DNA of 26,077 bases from contig NZ_JAKFGB010000022.1 in the NCBI RefSeq assembly GCF_022267515.1, positions 337,501-363,577 on the forward strand, read 5' to 3'. The position numbers were made by a program, and so were the translations under genes. The notes under the pieces are model-generated. The model had not been told where the DNA came from, searched no databases, and worked only from the letters and a program-made list of their open reading frames with translations. Every line of letters starts with the position of its first letter. Within the stretch, counting starts at the first letter, position 1. This document shows, in pieces, positions 21,253-26,077 of this stretch. The stretch is from Rubinisphaera margarita. GTDB taxonomy: Bacteria; Planctomycetota; Planctomycetia; Planctomycetales; Planctomycetaceae.

Positions 21253-21407
21253 TCTGCATGTCCTTTCCTGGAATCATGTGAAAACCAGCCAAACCCTCGA
21301 ACGAGCCGCGACTCTGTAGCAATTGGTCCCCTGAAAGCAGCCTGACCCACTCTGCGAATCAGTTTTTCTGCTACAGCGCGAAAATGGAGTTGCTCGTCGA
21401 GGGTTTT
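21253..21407 (+). ncRNA. Candidate structured RNA downstream of the sigma-54 promoter
   Basis: From 21291 to 21406 the sequence folds on paper into a rod. The outer stem pairs 21291-21306 with 21392-21406 (15 bp, one bulged A). The middle stem pairs 21307-21310 and 21314-21321 with 21377-21380 and 21369-21376 (12 bp, 3-base bulge), with an 11-base bulge on the 3' side between it and the outer stem. The inner stem pairs 21331-21334 and 21337-21340 with 21359-21362 and 21352-21355, with a purine internal loop. The outer stem is followed by TTTTCTT. The 5' end is inferred from the sigma-54 promoter. It may be a small RNA or a leader of moaA. I compared it mentally with SRP RNA, 6S RNA and the Moco motif and saw no clear match. 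Confidence 0.55.
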
Positions 21408-21431
21408 CTTATGCGCCGACCGAACCGCTCT

Positions 21432-21454
21432 GGGGCCGGCTGCCCCTCATTTTC
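21432..21454 (+). terminator. Weak terminator-like hairpin after the structured RNA
   Basis: GGGGC (21432-21436) pairs with GCCCC (21442-21446) over a 5-base loop, followed by TCATTTTC. It could end the sigma-54 transcript before moaA. Confidence 0.35.
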
Positions 21455-21463
21455 AGGACGCAC

Positions 21464-21493
21464 GTGGCAGCGGACCTCGTTCCTTCGTAGAAT
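21464..21493 (+). promoter_or_regulatory. Candidate housekeeping promoter of moaA
   Basis: GTGGCA (21464-21469) and TAGAAT (21488-21493) match the -35 and -10 consensus at 4 and 5 of 6 positions with an 18-base spacer. This would give moaA its own start near 21500, independent of the upstream sigma-54 promoter. Confidence 0.35.
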
Positions 21494-21550
21494 GATCTCA
21501 GCTCATCTTCGCGCCGCCTTCTCTCTGTGACTCACTGCGGACCAGCAGTT

Positions 21551-22549
21551 ATGACTCTTCACGTCCTTCAGGACACCTTCGGACGGGTTCACGACAACCT
21601 CCGCGTCAGCGTGACGGATCGCTGCAACCTCCGCTGCTTCTACTGCATGCCGGCGGAGAATGTGCAGTATCTGCCTCGGCCGGAAGTTCTCACCTTTGAA
21701 GAGATCACCCGGTTCGTACGGGTGATGATCGGCCACTGCGGGATCCGTAAGATTCGTCTCACTGGAGGCGAGCCTCTCGTTCGACAGAATCTGGAACGCC
21801 TTATCGAACAGCTCGCGACGATTCCAGGGCTGAACGATCTGGCGCTGACCACAAACGGCATCCTACTCCCTCAGCAAGCGGCTGCTCTCTACGCAGCCGG
21901 GCTCCGACGGCTCAATATCAGTATCGATACGCTCGATCGGGACCGGTTCCAGCAGATGACGCGTCGGGATTCGCTGGAGCAGGTGCTCGCGGGAATCGAA
22001 GCGGCCCGGGAAACGGGATTCCACGTGAAGCTCAACGCCGTGGCCATTCGCGGACTGACCGAAGAGGATCTCGTTCCGCTGGCGATGCTGTCCCGCGAAT
22101 CCGGTCTCGAAGTTCGCTTCATCGAGTACATGCCGCTCGATGCCGAACGAAGTTGGGAACGGGACAAGGTTCTTCGGACCGAAACCATGCTGGAACGTCT
22201 TGAGCAGGAGATCGCTCCGCTGGTTCCGCTCGGCGATCACGCCCCTTCGAACCCGGCGGTTGCCTACGGTTTTGAAGACGGACGCGGACGGATCGGATTC
22301 ATCTCCTCGATCAGCCGCCCCTTCTGTGCCCACTGCAACCGGTTTCGTCTGACGGCGGACGGCAAGATTCGCAACTGCCTCTTCAGCACGGAAGAGACCG
22401 ATCTTCGATCATTATTGCGGAGCGACGCCAGCGACGACGATCTCGTCCTTGCGGTGCAGCAGAGTATTTCCGCCAAGAAAGAAGGTCACGAGATCAATAC
22501 GGCTCGCTTTCTGCAGCCTGACCGGGCGATGCATTCGATCGGTGGTTGA
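21551..22549 (+). CDS. moaA: GTP 3',8-cyclase MoaA (molybdenum cofactor biosynthesis)
   Basis: MoaA is the radical-SAM enzyme that, with MoaC, converts GTP to cyclic pyranopterin phosphate, the first step of molybdenum cofactor synthesis. The protein has the N-terminal SAM cluster motif CNLRCFYC (Cys25, Cys29, Cys32), the SAM-binding TGGEPL (71-76), the second C-terminal cluster FCAHCNRFRLTADGKIRNC (Cys259, Cys262, Cys276) and the essential C-terminal Gly-Gly. All catalytic elements are therefore present, and the 332-residue length is normal. ATG 21551 is chosen over GTG 21527 because LQDTFGRVHDNLRVSVTDRCN is the usual family start; neither has a strong RBS. No other moa genes are nearby. The upstream 300 bases hold a sigma-54 promoter and a structured RNA that could regulate it. 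Confidence 0.96.
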   Translation: MTLHVLQDTFGRVHDNLRVSVTDRCNLRCFYCMPAENVQYLPRPEVLTFEEITRFVRVMIGHCGIRKIRLTGGEPLVRQNLERLIEQLATIPGLNDLALTTNGILLPQQAAALYAAGLRRLNISIDTLDRDRFQQMTRRDSLEQVLAGIEAARETGFHVKLNAVAIRGLTEEDLVPLAMLSRESGLEVRFIEYMPLDAERSWERDKVLRTETMLERLEQEIAPLVPLGDHAPSNPAVAYGFEDGRGRIGFISSISRPFCAHCNRFRLTADGKIRNCLFSTEETDLRSLLRSDASDDDLVLAVQQSISAKKEGHEINTARFLQPDRAMHSIGG

Positions 22550-22663
22550 GCAAAGCCTCCCTCCGATGAAATTGCTCTCGGCCCCCTGCCGGTGTACATG
22601 CTAGTGTTTACTGAGCCCGGTGGAGTCGCCGGTCGATAGCCGATCCTCAGTGGAATAACCGTT

Positions 22664-23743
22664 ATGTTGCATGCAGTCATTATGGCGGGCGGAAGCGGAA
22701 CCCGTTTCTGGCCGCTAAGTCGCACCTCCCTGCCGAAGCAGCTGCTGAATCTGGCGGGAGAACGCACGATGATCCAGCAGGCCGTCGATCGATGCCAGGG
22801 GCTCGTTCCCCAAGACTCCGTATGGATCGTAACCAATCAGCTTCAGGCCGAAGCAACGGCCGAACAACTGCCCGAAGTCGAACCATCTCACGTGCTCCGC
22901 GAGCCAGCCGCCCGCAACACGGCTCCCTGTATTGGCCTGGCAGCCATTCACCTGCTCGCTCAGGATCCCGATGCGATCATGCTGCTCATGCCGGCTGATC
23001 ACGTTATTCAACCCGTGTCCGGATTTCATGAAGCCGTCCGCACCGCTGTCAGCCTGGTGAAGAGTGATCCAGAGCGTCTCGCCCTGTTTGGCATCGTCCC
23101 CGATTTCCCTTCGACAGGATTCGGCTACATCGAGCGCGGCAAACGGCTGTCTGTGGAAGCGAAGACGTCGGTCTTTGAAGTCCGCAGCTTTCGCGAGAAG
23201 CCGAACTTTGATACGGCTTCGGAATATCTCCAGCAGGGGACATTCTTCTGGAACTGCGGCATCTTTGTCTGGAAAGCCCAGACGATTCTCGACCTCATCC
23301 GACAACTGCAGCCGGCAATCGCTGATTCACTCGATGAAATTCGCCAGAGTCTCGGCACTCCGGACTATCCCGAAGTCCTGGCCCGCTGTTTTCCGGAAAG
23401 CCCGGCCATTTCCATCGATTATGCGATCCTCGAAAAGTACCGCAAAATCGCCGTCGTCGAAGCCCTGTTTCAATGGGACGACGTCGGCAGCTGGCAGGCG
23501 TTACATCGATTGCTTGGCAAAGACAGCGACGGCAACACCGTTGTCGGCCGCCACCTCGGGCTCGACACCCGCGACTGCGTCATCCGCAGTTCTGGCGATC
23601 ATCTCATCACCACGCTCGGCGTCAATAATTGCATCGTCGTCCACACGCCTGATGCCACCTTCGTCGCCGATAAACGCGACGAGAACGCGGTCAAGCAACT
23701 TATCGACCAGCTGAAAGCCCAGGGGCTTGAAGAGTATCTGTAG
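22664..23743 (+). CDS. Mannose-1-phosphate guanylyltransferase
   Basis: This enzyme makes GDP-mannose from mannose-1-phosphate and GTP in the cytoplasm, for polysaccharide, glycan or O-antigen synthesis. The 359-residue protein has the nucleotidyltransferase signature AGGSGTRFWPLSR (8-20) with PKQLL after it, then REPAARNTAPCIGLAA, LLMPADHVI, FREKPNFDTA, FFWNCGIFVWKA and SIDYAILEK, and the WDDVGSW motif in the C-terminal part. It lacks the phosphomannose isomerase domain of bifunctional ManC/AlgA, so it is the single-function type. The GGAATAA before ATG 22664 is a modest RBS. It follows moaA on the same strand at 114 bases, with no functional link apparent. Confidence 0.95.
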   Translation: MLHAVIMAGGSGTRFWPLSRTSLPKQLLNLAGERTMIQQAVDRCQGLVPQDSVWIVTNQLQAEATAEQLPEVEPSHVLREPAARNTAPCIGLAAIHLLAQDPDAIMLLMPADHVIQPVSGFHEAVRTAVSLVKSDPERLALFGIVPDFPSTGFGYIERGKRLSVEAKTSVFEVRSFREKPNFDTASEYLQQGTFFWNCGIFVWKAQTILDLIRQLQPAIADSLDEIRQSLGTPDYPEVLARCFPESPAISIDYAILEKYRKIAVVEALFQWDDVGSWQALHRLLGKDSDGNTVVGRHLGLDTRDCVIRSSGDHLITTLGVNNCIVVHTPDATFVADKRDENAVKQLIDQLKAQGLEEYL

Positions 23744-23788
23744 TGGACTTGCCTCAGCCATGACCATTAGCCGGGGCTGGTGAGCCTA

Positions 23789-23819
23789 TTGACAGGGAAC
23801 GAAACCGGGGGACGATACA
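23789..23819 (+). promoter_or_regulatory. Candidate promoter upstream of the STN-like gene
   Basis: An exact TTGACA (23789-23794) is followed at 19 bases by only a weak GATACA (23814-23819). The -35 is good, the -10 and spacing are poor. Confidence 0.3.
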
Positions 23820-23856
23820 GTGTCCCGTCTCTCTGGCTCTTTGAGAGGAAATTCTC

Positions 23857-24225
23857 ATGTCGGCGAATGTCACCCGATGGCTCGCTTACGCATTCCTGCT
23901 GGCCGTATCAACTGCCGCGACTCCGGCGGAAGCCGAACCGAAGAACCCTCTCGACGACGAAGTCCAGCTCCTGTTTCTCGGTACGCCGCTGGATGAAGCC
24001 GTGGGCATCCTCGATAAACATCCGCGTTACAGCGTCGCTCTCGATCTCGAAAGTCTGAAAGCCGCGGGGGTCGAACCGCGAACGCCAATCGACTGCAAGA
24101 TCGAAGGCGTCAAACTTCGCGATGCGTTGACTGAGATGCTCAAAAACGTGGGGCTCAAATTCAAATGGGTCGCTGAATCAAAAACGATCGTCATCTTCGC
24201 CGAAGTGACAAATCAGGACGATTGA
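23857..24225 (+). CDS. Small exported protein resembling a secretin/TonB short N-terminal (STN) domain
   Basis: This 122-residue protein has a signal peptide (MSANVTRWLAYAFLLAVSTA, cleavage near AEAE, about residue 27) and one small domain of about 85 residues. The pattern fits the STN fold: LLFLGTPLDEAVGILDKHPR, a strand YSVALDLESL, CKIEGVKLRDALTEMLKNVGLKFKW and a final strand TIVIF. That fold is normally found at the N-terminus of secretins and TonB-dependent receptors, where it binds partner proteins in the periplasm. Here it stands alone, as in many planctomycete proteins of unknown role. GAGAGGAAAT precedes the ATG at good distance. A strong terminator follows. The call is by pattern only. 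Confidence 0.7.
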   Translation: MSANVTRWLAYAFLLAVSTAATPAEAEPKNPLDDEVQLLFLGTPLDEAVGILDKHPRYSVALDLESLKAAGVEPRTPIDCKIEGVKLRDALTEMLKNVGLKFKWVAESKTIVIFAEVTNQDD

Positions 24226-24264
24226 CTGTCCGGCTCAGCGTTTCGATTACAGCAGGCCTCAACG

Positions 24265-24304
24265 ACAGCACGCCGCCCCAATCAAAGGGCGGCGTGCTGT
24301 TTTT
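24265..24304 (+). terminator. Rho-independent terminator after the STN-like gene
   Basis: ACAGCACGCCGCCC (24265-24278) pairs perfectly with GGGCGGCGTGCTGT (24287-24300) over an 8-base loop and is followed by TTTT. It ends transcription 40 bases after the stop and separates the gene from the convergent FG-GAP gene. Confidence 0.9.
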
Positions 24305-24334
24305 CATTCGCCGGGGATCGACTCAGCTTGCGGA

Positions 24335-26077
24335 TTAAACCCCGTTGAGCAGATCGAGGAACTCGGCGTCGCCGAACGACTCGAAGTCGGGAGACGGTGC
24401 GATCGGAGCCGGACCGAAGCTGCCGAACTTCACGTGCTGCCAGTTGGCTGTCGAAGACCACTGTTCGATCTCACGGGTCGCGAAGCTCGAACCGCTCGAT
24501 TCCACGGCATGCCATCGGCTGCCGGCATCACGCAGGAAGATATCGGCCCGACCGTCGCCATTGGTGTCGCCGATGCCGATGTTCTGAGCGTTCCCGGTAT
24601 AGGTCGAGGTTCCCCACGAAGCGTATCCGAACCGGACGTTTGCCGGATCGGCCAGCCCGACCATCCAGTCCTGCTGGTTGATCAGCAGAGCAAAGTCGTC
24701 GTTGTCATCGTTGTCGAAGTCTCCGACAACCACTGCGTCGAGTGTTCCGATGACGGTGGCGCGCCGCCAGACACTGGAGTCAAACTCACTGCCCTGAGAC
24801 AGTCCCACGACGATCGACCGCTGCGTCGCAACGGCTGGGATCGTGAAGACACCCAGAATGTCGTCGGAGCCGTCTCCGTTAAAATCGCCAACCTGAATGT
24901 CGGTGATCGTTCGCGTCGCGTCCCATCGTTCCCAGGCAGTTCCATACAGGAAGCGGGTGCCGGCGGCATCCGATTTGGCCACCCACCAGACGCCTGTGGA
25001 ATTCATGATCGCCAGATCGTCGCCGTTCACGCCGTCGAAGTTCCCGACGAGCACGGTCTGGACATCGCCGTAGCTGGCATAGGTGCCATATTCATCGGAG
25101 ATGAACGACGTGCCGGTCGACTCGTAAACCCACAGTCGGGCAGCGCCCGCGGACTCGTAGACGCCCACGAGGTCGGTCAGCCCATCTGCGTTGAAGTCGC
25201 CGACCTGCAGGGTCTTCACGCCGCTCATTCGCAGAGTGGTCCAGAGTGTGAACGCGAAGTTACCGAGGTTGTCGGACGTCCCGACATAGACCTCGCCGTT
25301 GGTCATCTGGAAGGCGATGTCTTCGCGGCCGTCGCCGTTAAAATCTCCCTGGAAGGAGTTCGCGATGTGGCCATCCGGGAACGGCGTTTCCGAAGCCAGA
25401 GCCGTGTCGTAATTGCCGTTACCATCCCGGCTCGTGAGCCACAGGTTCTCATTCACAAAGCCGGTGATACTTGTCGGCAGAGCCGGCAGCGGATTCGCAT
25501 TCGGATCCTTCACATCAATCGAAATGTCAATCGTTGCTTCGGCTCCAGCACCGAGCCCCGGATCATCCAGCTGAACCGAGACATCGAGCACGGGGTTGGT
25601 CCCCGCGTCGAGACTGGCTCCGGAAATCAGATAGATCCGGTTGCCGATGATTTCGAACAGGCCAGCATCGGCTCCGACGAGTGTCACATTGTTGTTATGC
25701 GGGCCGGCATCAACATCCGAGACGACGAACTCTTCGACGAAGACGCGGCTGGTCGTGTCGACATTCTGAGAGATCGTCGCGGTAACGTTCGTGACCTGAA
25801 TCGTCGGCAACTCGTTCACGTCGGTGATGGCAATGGTCAGGGGAGTCGTGTCGTCGGGCGTACCACCAACCGTGTTGTCATCAACACGCACCGTCACATC
25901 CAGAGCCGGATTCGTTTCGAAGTCGAGCGATGCTCCGGCGATCAGGAACAGTTCGGTTCCGTCGATCTCGAAGAGACCTGAATCTGCGCCCGTCAGACTC
26001 AAGGTGTTCGTACCCATTGCGTCATCGGTGACGACAATATCCGCGACTTTCGTGCGAGCCGTCGTGTTGGCGTCTTC
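24335..26077 (-). CDS. Surface FG-GAP/VCBS-repeat protein with cadherin-like repeats (N-terminal part outside window)
   Basis: The frame is open to the window edge, so the ATG at 26017 is internal; 580 residues are visible. The first about 200 are two tandem repeats of about 100 residues with near-identical ends (GADSGLFEIDG...LIAGASLD and GADAGLFEIIG...LISGASLD, each with NPxLDV), as in cadherin-like bacterial adhesins. They are followed by six or seven FG-GAP/VCBS units (GDFNGDGREDIAF, GDFNADGLTDLV, GNFDGVNGDDLAI, GDFNGDGSDDIL, GDFDNDDNDDFAL, GDTNGDGRADIFL) spanning about 24480-25380. Their DxNxDGxxD loops bind calcium, and the units would form a beta-propeller. The chain ends in a short acidic tail without an obvious membrane anchor. 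It is probably a large secreted or surface protein for adhesion. Confidence 0.88.
   Translation of the reverse strand, partial: EDANTTARTKVADIVVTDDAMGTNTLSLTGADSGLFEIDGTELFLIAGASLDFETNPALDVTVRVDDNTVGGTPDDTTPLTIAITDVNELPTIQVTNVTATISQNVDTTSRVFVEEFVVSDVDAGPHNNNVTLVGADAGLFEIIGNRIYLISGASLDAGTNPVLDVSVQLDDPGLGAGAEATIDISIDVKDPNANPLPALPTSITGFVNENLWLTSRDGNGNYDTALASETPFPDGHIANSFQGDFNGDGREDIAFQMTNGEVYVGTSDNLGNFAFTLWTTLRMSGVKTLQVGDFNADGLTDLVGVYESAGAARLWVYESTGTSFISDEYGTYASYGDVQTVLVGNFDGVNGDDLAIMNSTGVWWVAKSDAAGTRFLYGTAWERWDATRTITDIQVGDFNGDGSDDILGVFTIPAVATQRSIVVGLSQGSEFDSSVWRRATVIGTLDAVVVGDFDNDDNDDFALLINQQDWMVGLADPANVRFGYASWGTSTYTGNAQNIGIGDTNGDGRADIFLRDAGSRWHAVESSGSSFATREIEQWSSTANWQHVKFGSFGPAPIAPSPDFESFGDAEFLDLLNGV

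Noticed and set aside
20998..21319. CRISPR-like array from repeated GGCGCCGA
   Set aside because: Only three 10-base palindromes with unequal, short spacing and no cas genes; operator sites fit better.
21291..21406. Structured RNA as an SRP (4.5S) RNA because of AGCAGCC within it
   Set aside because: The GGAA-type tetraloop and the conserved asymmetric loop of SRP domain IV are absent; the stem arrangement differs.
21384..21529. A 48-codon ORF (MELLVEGFLMRR...) after the sigma-54 promoter
   Set aside because: No RBS, overlaps the 3' arm of the RNA stem and runs into moaA's upstream region; composition is not gene-like.
24434..25981. A 515-codon plus-strand frame antisense to the FG-GAP gene
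   Set aside because: The minus strand shows regular FG-GAP and cadherin-like repeats; the plus-strand translation has no recognisable pattern and no RBS.

Overview
The window looks like a chromosomal segment of a planctomycete (Planctomycetales). The evidence is two DUF1559 prepilin-like proteins, a PmoA-family/sulfatase cluster of secreted proteins, an FG-GAP surface protein, a GT-C/TPR membrane protein and moderately high GC. Genus cannot be set from the sequence. No phage, insertion sequence, CRISPR array, tRNA or rRNA was recognised.

Layout. 1-2670: the C-terminal part of a large P-loop enzyme, probably pyrophosphate-type PEP carboxykinase, cut by the window edge. 2.8-6.4 kb: three co-directional exported proteins (PmoA-like, sulfatase, unknown). 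6.5-8.0 kb: ftsY, converging with a small PilZ protein. 8.2-9.5 kb: a DUF1559 prepilin-like gene with its own promoter and terminator. 9.7-10.7 kb: a degenerate HtrA-like protein with a PDZ domain inserted inside the trypsin fold. 10.7-14.0 kb, minus strand: a GT-C/TPR membrane protein and a second DUF1559 gene. 14.0-14.9 kb: a gap without a convincing gene. 15.0-17.8 kb: a SAL1/CysQ-type nucleotidase and an SLC13-type anion transporter, together a plausible sulfur-assimilation pair. 17.8-21.0 kb, minus: a very large membrane-bound sigma-54 activator. 21.0-21.5 kb: a dense regulatory region. 21.5-24.2 kb: moaA, a mannose-1-phosphate guanylyltransferase and a small exported STN-like protein. 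24.3 kb to the end, minus: a surface FG-GAP protein cut by the window edge.

The most interesting part is 20.96-21.46 kb. Divergent from the sigma-54 activator gene lie three copies of a palindrome (TCGGCGCCGA), then a weak IHF-like site, then a full match to the sigma-54 -24/-12 consensus (TGGCACG-N4-TTGCA) pointing away from the activator. Downstream of it is a 116-base sequence that folds on paper into a long three-segment rod, closed by a 15-bp stem and followed by a T-rich tract. This reads as a self-contained unit: membrane sensor/activator, enhancer sites, sigma-54 promoter and structured RNA (or a moaA leader). The RNA matches no family I recognise.

Other points worth a look are the pseudo-HtrA protein with altered catalytic residues and an internal PDZ domain, the sulfatase with a CSTSR active-site motif, and the probable PPi-PEPCK. 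All functional calls come from reading motifs by eye; no database search was possible.
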